DNA from: Silene noctiflora
Lineage: Eukaryota > Streptophyta > Magnoliopsida > Caryophyllales > Caryophyllaceae
Length of the DNA: 64,000 bases
NCBI GenBank assembly: GCA_009801015.1
Contig: VHZZ01000068.1
Span: forward strand, 107,392 to 171,391
Reading direction: 5' to 3'
Part shown: positions 35,309-49,604 of the stretch, in pieces
How positions within the stretch are numbered: position 1 is the stretch's first letter
Layout of the letters: every line of letters begins with the position of its first letter
Notes under the pieces: generated by a model
What the model saw: the letters and a program-made list of their open reading frames with translations, nothing else
Told to the model about the DNA's origin: nothing
Databases searched by the model: none
Made by a program: the position numbers and the translations under genes

Positions 35309-36610
35309 TAATTTAATACGTTGCGTTTCAAGAATCCCATACCAGAATGAAGAAATATTTACTTTAACAGTTTGTCTTTTATAAGACGGTTTTATTCAGG
35401 GTTGTGGATTAATGGACTAATAAACAAAATAAAAAATAAAAAAAAAAATCAATCAATCAATCAAGTAGGGCATTTACACAAGAAACTCCTTTATTAGGCA
35501 TTTCAATGTATTAATGTTTTTAGCATACAATAATAGTGTCTTTTTTTGGGATTAATTGACTAATAACAAAAATAAATAAATAAAATAAAATAAAATAAAT
35601 AATTAAATGATGAAAACATTGTTTACCTACCACACTTCGAAATTCAGTGGGTCATTAAGGAGTACTATATACATGTCGAAAGAGAAAAACGATTATATAT
35701 CTGATATATTACATAAGACTCCATATATATCTGAGTTTTTGTGTATTTTTTTTAGCTTTATAATGTTTTTTTGAGCTTATACATAATATTTTTTATTTAT
35801 ATTGGTAATTTTTTTAATTTTATGTTTAAAAGAATTAACTCGAAAATATTATAATAAAACTCATAATTTTTAAAATAAAACTCCAAAACTTTGTCTTAAT
35901 GCTCAAAAACTATATCATATGATGTAGTACATTAGATGTATGATCCACTTACTAATGTCAAAACCGTCTCTGAGTAGTTTAAAGGTAAGGTAAGGTTGCG
36001 TAAATTCAAGCGCTATAGTTAATTATAGGCGATAGCCTTTGAGGAGATGGGGTAATTTTCGAATTTATTTTGAGCGAAAGCGAAACCTTATGCCCATATA
36101 TAGTTTCGAAAATTGATTGCAAAATTAATAGAAAGTCGTTTGCAATATCATCGTAGTATTCCCTCTGTCTCGGTGAAAAATCAAATGTAAACTATTAATT
36201 GAGACGGATTAATTTGCATGCACATGCATTTCAGAATCACGTACCACTATCAGCACATTCGTAACATTTATAGAAATTATATGCGTAGGTGATGAACTGA
36301 TGATGCATGAATCTGATTACCACTTAAACAACCCATCTTCTTATAGTAAAAGCCAGTTGTATTCGAATTTACGAAAAACGATACTTCAATTTACTCCTTC
36401 CGTCTCAATTATATGTTGTTTTTTTCTTCTTTTTAGAAGGAAGGTTGCTTGTTCGTTTCACCAATCACCATAATCAAATTAGACTGTTTTAAAATTGACC
36501 CGACCCGTTTGTCAGATCTAAATTTATTAGTGACATACCCTAGTCATCTTTAAATAGCTTGATACAGAGCATTTTATTTCCTCACTTCTTAGATATAATT
36601 TCTCTCTAAG

Positions 36611-36687
36611 GTAATTATAATCACCATAGCTTACTTCCAATTTTCGCTTTCGGTTTTTCTAACATGCATTCTGTGTTTTTGTGGTAG
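36611..36687 (+). other. Intron in the 5' leader of the HIR gene
   Basis: A donor (TCTCTAAG then GTAATT) and an acceptor (TTTTGTGGTAG) enclose 77 bases just before the start codon at 36696. A leader intron at this place is inferred from the splice signals only. Confidence 0.5.
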
Positions 36688-36695
36688 AACTGAAG

Positions 36696-38024
36696 ATGGG
36701 ACAAGCATTAGGGTGTTTCCAAGTATCTCAATCAACTGTGGCCATCAAAGAGCAATTCGGACGGTATGATGGAGTGCTTGAGCCTGGTTGCCATTTTGTG
36801 CCTTGGTGCTTAGGAACCCAAGTTAAAGGCCTTCTTTCCTTGCGTGTTCATAAGATCGACGTCCGTTGCGAGACCAAAACCAAGGTACTCCTTCTCTAGC
36901 TAAGTCAGACTGCGTACATCTAGTCCCTCTTACAGTCGCCGAGTAAAAGAAGATTGTACTGATATAAGTTTTGCTGTTTGTTCAGGACAATGTGTTTGTG
37001 ACAGTGGTCGCTTCTGTTCAATTCCGAGCACTGGCCGAAAAGGCGCAGGACGCTTTCTACAGGCTCAGCAATACCAAAGAACAGATCCAAGCTTATGTGT
37101 TTGACGGTATGATTAGCTTTTTTATTTGCTGCAATTGGGTCGATAATTGCATTGAATGACTGATAATATAGTAGACACGGGTACTATTTTTTTTTCTGTC
37201 TGACGGAATTTGTGTTGATAGTCCTCCGTGCAAGTGTGCCAAAGATGGAACTTGATGCTGTTTTTGAACAGAAGAATATCATTGCAAAAACAGTAGAACA
37301 AGAGCTCGAAAAGGTACATCATCTAGCATTCGTCTGAACATCCTCGAAATTTTGATGCTGATTACTCTATTACTGTATACTTTCCGGTGTACATGTAGGC
37401 TATGTCTGCTTATGGTTATGAGATTGTTGGAACTCTGATAGTCGACATCGAACCTGATGCTAATGTTAAGAAGGCCATGAATGAGATTAATGCAGGTATG
37501 TTCTGTTTGCGTTTCCTGTTACGCTTCTGCAAGCACAGTCCCAAATTAGACGCGGAGAGAAAGAAAAATAACCCAAATCCTGATTTAACCTGATAGATTC
37601 AAAACCATCAGACAGGTAAGTGCCTGTAACCTTAAAATAACCATTTGCATTCTGAAATGTAGCTGCAAGACTAAGGGTGGCGACAAACGACAAGGCAGAA
37701 GCAGAGAAGATACTCCAAATAAAGAAAGCAGAAGGAGAGGCAGAGTCCAAGTTCCTCCATGGACTCGGAATAGCGAGGCAGCGACAAGCCATAGTGGATG
37801 GGCTAAGGGACAGTGTCCTAAACTTCTCGGACCATGTCCCTGGAACTACCTCTAAGGATGTCATGGACATGGTTCTGGTGACGCAGTACTTTGATACTAT
37901 GAAAGAAATTGGTGCTTCGTCTAAGTCGTCTGCTGTTTTCATCCCTCATGGTCCTGGTGCTGTTAAGGATATTGCTGCTCAGATTCGAGATGGTCAGCTT
38001 CAGGGCAATGCATCCCTGAATTAA
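36696..38024 (+). CDS. HIR1: Hypersensitive-induced response protein (HIR, SPFH/band 7)
   Basis: A membrane-raft scaffold protein of the SPFH/prohibitin family that forms oligomers at the plasma membrane and takes part in immune receptor complexes and hypersensitive cell death. Five exons: 36696-36884, 36986-37106, 37222-37313, 37399-37495, 37663-38024, giving 286 aa, the standard HIR length. The N-terminus [10 protein letters not shown] supports N-myristoylation at Gly2 and palmitoylation at a nearby Cys. The SPFH core ([34 protein letters not shown]) is followed by a charged helical region ([20 protein letters not shown]) expected to form a coiled coil. The start at 36696 was preferred to an upstream in-frame ATG because it exposes the myristoylation site. 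Confidence 0.95.
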
Positions 38025-38415
38025 TGCTAGTATTGTACTGTAGTTCACTGTGTTCTAATAATGTTAGCTAAGTTACGCTTAACAATTGTTATGTTTAAGA
38101 GTTCGCTTGATGTCGAGATGTCTGCATGATATTCTGTGGTACAATGCTTATAGAAGCATATAACCATTGTATATTCAAGCATCGGAACAATTACAAATGA
38201 ATTGGTAAATCACAACTAGAGACAAAAAATAGTTGATCGAGGATAAGAAATGAATTGGTAAATCACGAGCATTTTAGTGAGGGGGCGTTTGACGTGGGAT
38301 GGATGTAGGCTAGACAGCCCCCCTCGTCTATACCCATCAAGCAAAACCATCACCACAGTCGTCTCACTTGATGGTACTGAATTTCGTTATCATCATACTT
38401 AAGTGTATGAATTAT
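38025..38415. other. 3' region of HIR and spacer
   Basis: HIR 3' untranslated region followed by spacer; no gene seen. Confidence 0.4.
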
Positions 38416-39076
<661 letters not shown>

Positions 39077-39490
39077 CTAATTATACATACAAATTACAAC
39101 TGATACAATAATTACCGGGACAGAAAGATAAACAAATGATTGATCAAGGGTTGAAATGTCAATGATGCGAAATTTTAATAGGAAAAACGAACAGTGAAGA
39201 CAACGTAAAAACAGAATATTGTTTTTCCTCAAATAAATAAATATAAGATCCGCTGTCAAAAAAAAATTCAAAAAAATAATATAAGATCAGCTGAATTGTC
39301 CTGCAGGATTTGATAATGGCCAGCTTTCAAGGAAGATTGTGAAGATATACGTATGAAAATTAAATAATTGATAGCCATGTCTTAATCTTCATGGTTGCTT
39401 TGCTCTCATATAAATCATTCTACAATCGCAAATTCTCATTTAAACTTAAGACATCGTCAAGTATCATATCACTTGTCTTATATACACAAC

Positions 39491-40068
39491 TAGACCTGTC
39501 AAACAGGTTGAGCGGGTCTGGTCTCGGGTCGGGTTATACGAATCACGGATCGGGTTAGGGTCAGAATACGGGTCACGAAATAATTTCTAACGTCTTTTTT
39601 AATCTATTTTTTTAATTAAAAATAATAATTTTTAAAAATACAAAACATATTTAAAATTAATATTTTAATCATATTTAATGATTACATTAATTATTTCAAC
39701 ATTTACATTAATTATATTGACATAATTATAAAATTAAAGTTTTTAATAATTATTTTATCATGAAGTATTATAAAAGTTATATAAAATTGACTTTTGTGTT
39801 GTGTTTGTAATTTTTAATAATAAAAAAAACAATTTTTTAACTATTTTTTTCAATATAATATATAAATATTAATATTTTAATAAAATTCTTGATTTATCTT
39901 TGACCCAACGGGTCGACCCGTTCGGGTTGGGTCTCGACCCTAAAATAACGGGTCATTTCAGGTTCGGGTCAAACGGGTCACGGGTCGAAAAAATCGGGTT
40001 TGTACCCTTAAAACGGGTCAAGCGGGTCGGGCCGGGTTTCCGGATCAGGTCGGGTTTTGACAGGTCTA
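39491..40068 (+). mobile_element. hAT-type MITE, copy 2 (family with GGGTC-rich ends)
   Basis: A 578-bp element flanked by the exact 8-bp duplication TACACAAC (39483-39490 and 40069-40076). It starts TAGACCTGTCAAA and ends TTGACAGGTCTA, a clean 12-bp terminal inverted repeat, so this copy is better kept than 2761-3318. The core is AT-rich and both sub-ends are packed with GGGTC words. An open frame at 39900-40214 is part of the repeat, not a gene. Confidence 0.88.
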
Positions 40069-40757
40069 TACACAACTGGTCAAGTATCATTCCACAATCG
40101 TTTAGGACACTGAATTTTTTCAAAAATTTTCCAAATCACAAAATAGCATCGTCTAAACAATACTCTGCGGTACAATGCTTTAATTCAGGTGCTCTGACCT
40201 GCGGTGACCTCTGAAGTTTCATCTAAACGGGTGTTCCTAGCGAGTCATGTTTAAATTTCAGAACATTTTTCGCAGTTCTGTTCCGTATATAACAATTGGC
40301 GTTGGCGTGGTTACACGACTGCCCATCACCGACCACATCAATCAAATGCGAAATGCAGTTGGTGTGGTTAAACAACAGCACATCATGGGCCATATCGATC
40401 AAATAAAGACTGCAGTGACCAAGTATCAGTTGTTTTTAAGTGATATGCACGAAACCCAAACTCAAAACTTGCAAACATCTAAAATGGCAAAATTGGAAAA
40501 AGTCACCAGCAAATTTGCTTACTGTAATTCTCAAGGCTCCTACATAAGAGGAAAATTTGGAAGCCATGATCGGTAACACACCAGAAAACTCGAGAAAAGA
40601 AAGCTTTGTTGGTTCACACCAATTAAAATGAAGGTTTAAAAGTTGACCCATTAGAAATGACATCGACGAGCCTGAGAATGCATTCCAACAAAAAAGTTTT
40701 CCAAGTTCTCAGCCTAATGGTCCTTATTTCCAACTACGAAGACTACCACGAAGAACC
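40069..40757. other. VDAC 3' region and spacer
   Basis: Contains the VDAC 3' untranslated region (minus strand) and about 400 bases without recognisable features. An open frame of 110 codons on the plus strand (40247-40576) resembles no family I know and is probably chance. Confidence 0.4.
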
Positions 40758-43700
40758 TCAAATCTTGAGAGCCACAGCCAAACCGAATTTGGCACTCTTA
40801 TCAATGGCACGGGTGTCAACTTCTCCAGAGAGGGTGACTAGTGATTTAGGGCGAAATTCATGCTGAAGAAGAGCACTTGTTATCCCATGATTGTTGACTC
40901 GAGCCTTGACCAGGGTTAGTGGGTCGAGGGCATGTTGGGTACCAATATGAAGGGTATTCTCGTTAGTCGAGATGGTGTGGTTGAACTCAGCGCCAACAGC
41001 TGTGTTAGTCAGTGGTTGAACCATGTGGTAGTATGAAGCAACCAAACTGTCACCCTTGTTGTTCCTGCATTGTCAAATTGTCGTATAATCACAAGAAAAG
41101 GGAAGTTCAGCATCCAAATAATCACAGAAAAAATGGTAGATCAAAATGAAAGATCAACGGTGAAGGAGAAAAAAGTGCATGTGATGGCAGAAGTGTCATC
41201 CTCAAAAATAGACGGTATATTATTGCCACATCAAAGCAACAAAAACCAAAGTACAACATCGAAAAAATCACAAACAAAATGGCAAAGTGACGGCAGAAGT
41301 GAGTATTTTGGCATGTGTAGAAGCATATAAAACTTAGTTTGAAGAGGCGCTAAGAGGCCGAGGCATTAATGTCCAAGGAAAAGCGCACGCCTTTCAGACG
41401 CAATGGGCCCTACTTTTAGTAACAAAATTGTATTTTCAAAATAGAATTTTGGGCAACAATTCCTTTTTTAGGAGATTTCAGGTTGGCTAACATGTAAAGG
41501 AGCAAAAGTTCTGAATAATGGGGAAAAGAGAAGGCATGAATAAGGATCTAGATGAGGAAAGTGCGTACTAGTGAGTTCCGTTAAGTGAGACTTGTCTAAA
41601 AGGCACACCTAAAAATCTAAAATGCACCGAGGCGTTTTGGTTGGTGCCTCATCAAAGGTGCGCTTTTAGAAGTTAAGATACAAGTGAAATGGGGATTAGG
41701 ACTAAATAGGGACAATTTGCATGTAATCACAAAACCATAGTATGCTCAAACATCCAACAATTAGAGACAAAATCGTAGATCGGGGGCAAGAAAGAGAAGA
41801 GGGGGACGAATTTGAACATATATGGGCACACATGACACAACCATAAAAAATATTATACTCTCTAGATTGCTCGACATGAATAGGTTAACATTAAACGAGT
41901 TTACTAATCGTCAATATTTTGGTGTATTGCATGCAAGGCACCTTGTATTCTAAATATCTCACATTCACAAAATTCCACTTTAATGTGAGCCTTTTCACCC
42001 AGCCCGATCCATACAATTAACAGAACATAACAAAGACTAGTTCCTAGTATCAACATACTACTATTTTTCTCACAGTCGGTAACAATGTTGAATAAATTAA
42101 AAACAAGTAATTAATAAACTCGGGATTATTAGCATAAAGTACTCACACATTCAACGATGCAATCAGATCAGCATTGGTGTAGTTCAGTCCCAGATTGCAC
42201 TTGGTGAAGTTTCCAGAAGCAGTGTCAAACGACAAGTCAGTTCCCAGAGCAACGGTGTTGTTTCCAATGACACCAGAAAAGTTAACAATCGGGTTAGCTG
42301 TCATGCCAATGCTAGTGTTAATCCCAGCATACTCATGCAAGTAATTGAGTTCAACCTGTGATAAATCAATAATAACATATTAGGAAAACAACCGTCCTTT
42401 AAAACACAAAAACTCGAGCAAAATAAAGAGGAGATTGAAATGCGACTATGCATTACCTTGCCAGATTTCTGATCAGGGATTGTAAAGCTGATAATAGTCT
42501 TCAATCCTGGAGCAGGTTCATCAACTGTGATAGTGCTGAGAAGCTATAGAAAAGAGATGACAAGAGATGAAATCAGACCATGGCAAAAACATCACACGAT
42601 CCAAATTCCTCAGACACCCATATTACGTATGACTAGTAGCCAAATGGTACTAAAACAGAAGAAATACAACCTGAAAGATAGTGTAACACATATCGGTAAA
42701 TAGTAAAGCAAAAGAAAGATATATTACTCACATTGGAGTTGGTATCAACTTTGAAATCAGCAGTGATGTTCTTGTTTACGACCTTGGTGCCGACGTCCGC
42801 AACTAACAACTCTCCCTTTTTTGTTCCAGTAGAAGTGATAGCCTAAACACACACAAGATAGAATGACAAGATGCAACGACATATGAAATAGAGACCACAT
42901 GAAATTTACTCAAATAATGTAGCCATATCAACCAACAAAAAGCACTTAAAGCAGTGTAATTCAGAATTTCTAAACAGAGAGGCGCTCCATACTCCACCAT
43001 ATTGGGAAAAAGAAAAAGAAAAGCCATACAAGATAACATGAAACAAAGCCTTGCATAATGCCCGCTTCGGGACTTCGCACGAGAGATTTCAAAATCACAA
43101 AATACATATTTTAGTTGCATTTGATTGACCCAAGACTTACAATCACCAAACAATCACTAAACTAATCGTCGTCATACTCAAATTCGTGATCCTCAGGATG
43201 CAAATCTTATCATTTCTCCCCTGATCAGTTTTAGGCAAACATATAAATCATATCATATATATATACTTACCAGTGACCAACCTCGGCTCGAATTGATGGA
43301 ATCAGAACCACATTCAAACATTTCTTAGGGGTGATTACAATCGAGATACTATAAACATCACAGAATCCTCCAAAATAGATAACTCTTCAACAAAACTCAA
43401 AAGTCAAAACATAGACATTATGTTCACTCAAATAAACAATGAAACTGATTACTCAAATCATATCGAAAATCAACAAAATTCATTAAGATTTACAACCTAC
43501 ACAGAACACAAACAGAAAGAAGTATATAGAAAGACTTACAATTCCAGAGGTGGTGACAGAGTTAAGAGTAAACTTGTGATCAGTTTGGTATTCCTTGTTC
43601 AGAAGATCTAATAATATCAAACCAAAATCAATCAACTAAAACCAACCAAACACAAAAGCACAACCCGTCTCATAAAACACAAAATAAAGACAATCCATCA

Positions 43701-45267
43701 TGGCCATCAATTAAAACACAAATTAACAGCAACCCATCAACTAAAACGTGTCAAATATTGTAACCTTGGACCCATTAATCTCTCAAAAAATGAATTTTCA
43801 TAAAAATGAAAGAAAAATTAATCTTTAACTTCTTACCAGCATCACATAAAAATACAAAATCAAGACAACGCCTCAATTAAACACGAATTCATGTGTAAGG
43901 CTGTCTTACACCAGAAATATTGTAAAATACTAAAACGGATCATTGTTATAACTATCACTTAACATTTCTGGGTCATTATCTTGTTAAAGGGATCCACTTT
44001 AACCTATATTAGAGTAAAACCGCCTAATAAGAGACCAACTATCCACTAAAACACCAAAGAAACAGCAACCCATCAAATAAAAAGAGACAGATGTAACTTT
44101 GGAGCAATTAATCGCTAAAAAATGTATCATACAAATCGGAAAAATCAACCTTTTGACTTTCTTGAAAATGTCAAATAAAACAAAACATTAAGACAACTCA
44201 TCAATTAAACCAACAATAAACAGCAAGACATCAAATAAAAAGTGCAAAAGACCATATCTTTGGAAAATTAATTGCTAAAAATTAGTAAGTATCATAAAAA
44301 TGGGGCCAAACTAACATCAATGTCACATAAAAACAAAAAATTAAGACACCCCATTGATTATAACACAAAATAATAGTAACCCATCAATTAAAAAGAGCAA
44401 AAGATTACAACTTTTGACAAATTAATCATTAAAACATGAATTTAAGTATCATTAGAAACGGAAAATATAACGACAACCCATCAATAATAACCCAAATTAG
44501 AGCAAATGGATAAAAGTGGTCATTAAAGGATCCCATTTTACAATAAATTTGTGTAAAATCGTCTTTTGACAAATTAATCGACAAATTAATCGCTAAAACA
44601 TCTAAGTATCATTAAAAACGCAAAATATAAAGACAACCCATCAATAATAACCCAAATTAGAGCAAATGGATAAAAAGTGGTTATTAAAAGATGTCGTTTA
44701 ACGATAAATTTATGTAAAACCGTCATACAAAAGTATTTATGCCCAAATTAACAGCAACCCATTAAATTAAGAGTGCCAAAGATTACAACATTTGACAAAT
44801 TAATCATTAAAACATGAATCTAGGTATCATTAAAAACACAAAACATAAACCCTAAACCCTAAACCCATTAATTAAAACACAAATTAACATCAACCCATCA
44901 AATAAAAAGTGAAAAGTTTACAACAATCATTAAAAACGTGGATCTAAGCATCATTAAAAATACAAAATATAAAGACAACACATTAATTAAATAGTCGGTC
45001 TTGTGTAGGACGGTTTTACACCAATATAGTGGGTAAAAATGGCTACTAAAAGATCCCATTTTACGATAAATTTGTATAAAACCGTCTTACACAATGTATT
45101 TGTGTCAAATAACAACAACCCATCAAATAAAAACTGCAAAAAACTAAAACTTTCATCAAATTAATCACTAAAAAATAAAAAATAAAAGAATCTAATTAAA
45201 GACGAAAATCAAATCAACCTCTAGCTTTCTTGCCAATGTCAGAATAAAGACCTGGACCCTTAGCCAT
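40758..45267 (-). CDS. VDAC: Mitochondrial outer membrane porin (VDAC)
   Basis: Voltage-dependent anion channel, a beta-barrel pore for metabolites across the outer mitochondrial membrane. Six exons in order: 45219-45267, 43540-43607, 42732-42842, 42457-42543, 42147-42355, 40758-41064, total 276 aa, the standard plant VDAC length. The N-terminus [17 protein letters not shown] is the conserved amphipathic helix; [33 protein letters not shown] and the C-terminal [10 protein letters not shown] are family hallmarks. The ATG is followed by a phase-1 intron, as in plant VDAC genes. Intron 1 (43608-45218) is made of amplified repeats described separately. A truncated relative of exons 1-2 lies at 50397-50691. 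Confidence 0.95.
43620..45190. repeat. Degenerate tandem repeats filling VDAC intron 1
   Basis: About eight imperfect units recur, each with aacccatcaattaaaacaca, aaaagtgcaaaagattacaa, a word like gacaaattaatcactaaaa, and atctaagtatcattaaaaa. Marker words of the form aattaatc(g/a)ctaaaa fall near 43770, 44105, 44262, 44420, 44570, 44796, 44927 and 45157. Some units also carry gtaaaaccgtctt. Around 44848-44867 there are three CCCTAAA-type telomere-like units. Unit length varies from about 130 to 330 bp. Confidence 0.75.
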
Positions 45268-46292
45268 CTTTGAATTTTTCTGGGTTTTTTTAGAGAGAGA
45301 AAGAATGAGAGATAAGGGTTTTCTTGGGGAAGAATTTGTTGTAGACGGTGAACAATATTACGGGCTAATTAAATAGTATCGTTGTTTGGGAATTTGGAGA
45401 TAAAGATGTGTGTCGTGTGTGACGGTATTCTAATTTTTATAATAATTGTTTATTGAAAAACCCGTCTTAAAGATCATGTATGTTAAGATCGTCTTATGAG
45501 TGACTTGTGGAGGCGGAAACAATATATTGAAAAATAATAATTGTTTATTGAATAATTCCGTTTAAAGATATCGTCTTGAGAGTAACTTGCAAAGGAGGTA
45601 ACATATATATACAGAGCTATTTTATTGAATAATTCCGTTTAAAGTCCTGTTCTTTTGGATTTAATTTTCGCTCATTTTATTTCAATTTAGCTTCACTACA
45701 ATAAGGTCAACTCATTTTTAGCATAAAAAACATGGCCTAAGAGACTATTTTTTGGACTAAAATTTTCTAAACTTTTCTCGTTTAAGTTCAAAAGAACATG
45801 GTCTCGTGTGCGTTTTTCTACTCATGTCATGGCATAAGTCTACTTAACAAATTTCAGTTGACTTTAGTTAAGTTCATTGTTGTTCATCTTCAGTTCGGTT
45901 TATAAGTTTAGTCTAGTTCAACAAAAAGAGGACTCGAGCTCGAGATCTGTCAGCATCAATATCCTGCTCAATCCTGTGGACACATTGGAATGTTCCCAAA
46001 GTGTGGTTTGCAAAAGAGGAACTGCAGCACAGCATGCTAAAAAAGAGAAGTCTCTTCAAAATTCGACAATTTTAAGGTGAAGCATTCAAATCTAAGAATA
46101 AATGAATGAATAAATAATTAATGACAAACAAATCCTGCAAAATCTGATTGAAACAAAATTGGCCTACTGGTTAGGATGATCATCCACCAGGATCCGGAGG
46201 CGGATAGGGTTGATCGCTTATGATAGATGGCGTGGAGAAAAAAAGGGGGAAAGCCGAGCTATTTAGATATGTACACCTAGAAAAGCAAAATC
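45268..46292. other. VDAC promoter region and spacer
   Basis: Contains the VDAC leader and promoter and, towards 46292, the 3' region of the sulfotransferase gene. A direct repeat (tattgaataattccgtttaaag) appears near 45547 and 45630. No exon seen. Confidence 0.4.
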
Positions 46293-49200
46293 CTACAATC
46301 TATAGTCACCGTTGAGAAAACTTTCATACTCGGTTCCATTGAGAGTCCTTTGAATATCGTCCCAATTTGCTACTTGTTCCGACAAAGATCCTTTGTGTAT
46401 CTTCACTTGTCTACTAGTTAGGTTCATTCTCGGGACCCTCAGAAAGTCTTGAACATCCAATAATTTCTGCAAAAAGTAATTTACGGAGATCAGGTTGTTT
46501 TATGTCGGGTTTCAGAGGTCATGAGTATCGAGTAGAATACATACTGTGCGGTTCTTCAAGACATCCTCGTAGTAAAGCATGATGTGTCGAGTACTATTGA
46601 AGTAACCTAAAGCTTTGACCATGTTCTTCTGGACTTGTTTTAATTCGGGTATCAATGTCGTTGCATTTACGATAGGTTTATAGCTAGCAAGTATTTCGGC
46701 CTGAAATAAATTCCACGGAAACCAATTACTAGCCATACACCAAAGGTTGACAATGTGGAAAGAAGATAAATTACATACCTCGCGAGGAGAATGAACATGA
46801 GACTTATGCGTCCCATTCAACAACTTAAAATCACGATCGTACAAGTTTGCTAGTATTGATATCATCCGACGCAAAAGATTTCTTCTAAAAAGGAAAATTA
46901 CAGATACCCCTCTGGAAGTAAAATACTCCGATATTTCTTCATGATGCTGCATCAAACCCTGCACCAACTTACCTACATAAGCTTAATATGAAAATTAAAC
47001 CACAAATCGAAATTTGGCATAACCACACAAATCTACGAAGAGGTCAAAGGACAAAGAAGGATGGTTCATATGATCTAGAAAATGTGAGCAGTGTTCAAAT
47101 ACAAAGTGGTCGAGTTTGAATAAGCTCCAAAAGGTATAAAACATGCGACATTTCGTTTTTCTGACTCAACAACATAAATTTTGTATGTCATTCATATGTT
47201 AATAAGCATTAAAACCACTAAGAAAAACAAACAAGAGCGTAAGATCATACTGGTTCTTGGTAGTCATTGGGGCAACAAGTTCCGAAATGAATTAGCTACA
47301 CCAAGGGAAGTATACAAGCTACTAAACCTTTTCCACTATTTATCGATCGATTTTCCAATCCCGGTATATAAATACTACCCTGCATCTTCATTATCCCCCA
47401 TGTTCTGTATTGGACACCTAAGCATCCGTGTGTGACTTGATTCTTTATTTTGAGCCAAATTCCAGAATGTGACTTGCAACTAATACTAGCCAGTGTCCAC
47501 GGTGAGAAGTTTAAAAGGGAAGAAAAAGTCGAAAAACTTCATCATGGATAAGAACTTTATGTCAAAGGGAAATAATTGGGGCTCTAACAACAGGTAGAGT
47601 AAGGCTCTAACATATAAAAGCATGCAATTAACGTTTTAGGTTTTCAGACCAAATAATATCATTACCTAATGTCTCAAAAGCTCTCACCTTTGGTACATGG
47701 TAGGGCACGGCCGTAAGGTAAACATATACGTCATCCAGTCTAGTAATTCCTCAGTCATTAATAATACCTTTCATTAAAATACCCCTCTAAAAGAACAAAA
47801 ACGGTAAATAACTGACTCGGCCAGCGGGAGTATATATCATATATGTTTAGGTAATTCCTTGGATAATTATAATTGTTCATGGTTCTAACTATTTGCCATT
47901 TTGGGATCTGTTATCCAAAAGGATTAAAACTGGAGAGTCGATGTGAAATAGTTTGGAGAAAGGTTCCATTTGCCTGCTTACATTTTCTCATTTCTTATCT
48001 TGGAAGTCAAAACTTTTCTCAATATGCAAGTGAGACAAATCACTTCCTAAACTCGAAGGGAAGCAATAGATGAAGTGAATTAAGGGCACTCACTTGGTTG
48101 AGCATCCATTTCAAGCCAACAGCAGCTGTACACTCATTCTTTGAAGCACTACTGAGCCAATCGAGGTTGTAAAGCTTGTCAAGAGTATCCACAATATTTG
48201 TTACATTAGCCCTTCGAACCTTGACGGAGAAAATCTCGCCATTGGAACTGACATTCATGTGACTGTTTAGCAAAGTTTCGAACCAGCCACTGCCGGATCT
48301 TTGAGTAGACAAGATGGCGAAGTATCGGACAGGATTGCATGCGCATTCAGCTCTGGTAAGGGACGAATTAGGTCTTGTTAAAGCCTTTTTCGGACGTTAT
48401 GAGGGTCCAACAATGTTAAATCACGTAAAAATGATAAAATGATAAAATAAAAGTTACATGTATAGATAGAGTTTTAACTTTAACTAAACATTAACATGTT
48501 CATCTAATTTTGACATTACATAACCGATTGTAAGATTTATATCCTACAAAACAACCATACATTTTTTTAAGCAAGTGAAGAGTAACAAATTGAACATGTA
48601 CAGACATATCCAAAGATGCATAGTTTTAGAAATAGAAGATGTGTGCATGTGGAACAATTAAAAAAAAAATTACGCAGCGTACTAAATTATATACCAAGTT
48701 TTTAATTTTACATTTTTACTACAAGTGAGAAGGGTATTAACGATATAAGAATATGGGATGTTATATGTAAACCTAAAATAGAATGTGAAAGAGATCAAAC
48801 CTGGAATACGTAAGAGGTTTTGGGAAATGCACATAAGGAAGTTCCCAGGATTGCAAATCAAGTTTAGGGCACGGTGTGTTGCTGACTTGTACATTTAGGA
48901 AAGAGGCGGCGGTGACATTATTAAACTGACTGAGGCAGACGAAACAAATGAGTAGACCACAAAGCACTGCAAAGACTAAGGCAAGCAGCCTCAATAGGAG
49001 CGGAGACTTTTTGGGAACCACCGGTGATTCCTGTGAGGGAAAGGCTACCCAGGTATTATGAATTTGACAGTAAACGCAAATTGCATTTCAAGAGTTAAGT
49101 ACTAATACACGTGAGCTGAGATATGACAGAATATTTTACATGAGACCTTGGAGATGAAGGTGAAAGCTTCAACTTAACCCAAATAGAAAAAGAAACACCA

Positions 49201-49590
49201 GAACTGCATGCCCTCCCTCGCTAGTGTGAATGGATTTGATTCCTAATCATCATACTCCACATATGGTATAGTCAACTAATCAATAAAGAAAGTATTCAAG
49301 GTTTTTATTGCATAAACGCTCTCTATGCAGAACATATAATACCCGGATAGGCAGATGCGTGTATCACCTAGTATCCACAACTCTAAAACCGACAACCCAA
49401 GCCACTTACACAGCGTCCTTCAGGACTGGGGAGTTAGGTAGAACTCTAGTCTACTTTGATTAAGGCCAGCTCTTGATAAAAATAAAAATAAAATATAAAA
49501 AGTCCCAATGTCCTGAGTTGAGTCACAGCAGCAGAAAAAAGGCAACAAGCAATGACGTACGCTAAATGTAATTCCCTCAAATGCAGGCAT
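46293..49590 (-). CDS. NodH-like sulfotransferase (P-loop NTPase fold, type II membrane protein)
   Basis: Plant member of the NodH-like sulfotransferase group; the donor would be PAPS and the acceptor is unknown. Five exons are firm: 48801-49030, 48094-48352, 46779-46958, 46545-46700, 46293-46466, all in phase. The 5'-phosphosulfate loop ILSTQRSGSGWFETLL is intact, and a 3'-phosphate-type RRNLLRRMIS segment follows. A hydrophobic stretch LLLRLLALVFAVLCGLLICF near the N-terminus is a signal anchor, pointing to the Golgi. The first firm exon opens without an ATG (ESPVVPKKSP). A candidate start exon at 49561-49590 (MPAFEGITFS, then donor GTACGT) restores frame and gives 342 aa, but it is short and unproven. 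It lies just beside the truncated VDAC duplicate. Confidence 0.85.
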
Positions 49591-49604
49591 AACGACTCAA
49601 GCAA

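Noticed and set aside
40247-40576. A 110-codon plus-strand frame with an internally repeated look (ITDHINQMRNAV / IMGHIDQIKTAV)
   Set aside because: No recognisable family, no splice partners, and it overlaps the expected 3' region of VDAC; chance is more likely.
44848-44867. A chromosome end or telomere junction
   Set aside because: Only three CCCTAAA-type units occur within an intron, far too few for a telomere.
43620-45190. A CRISPR array (repeated units with varied spacers)
   Set aside because: Units are long, degenerate and of uneven length, lie inside a eukaryotic gene's intron, and have none of the short exact repeat structure of CRISPR.
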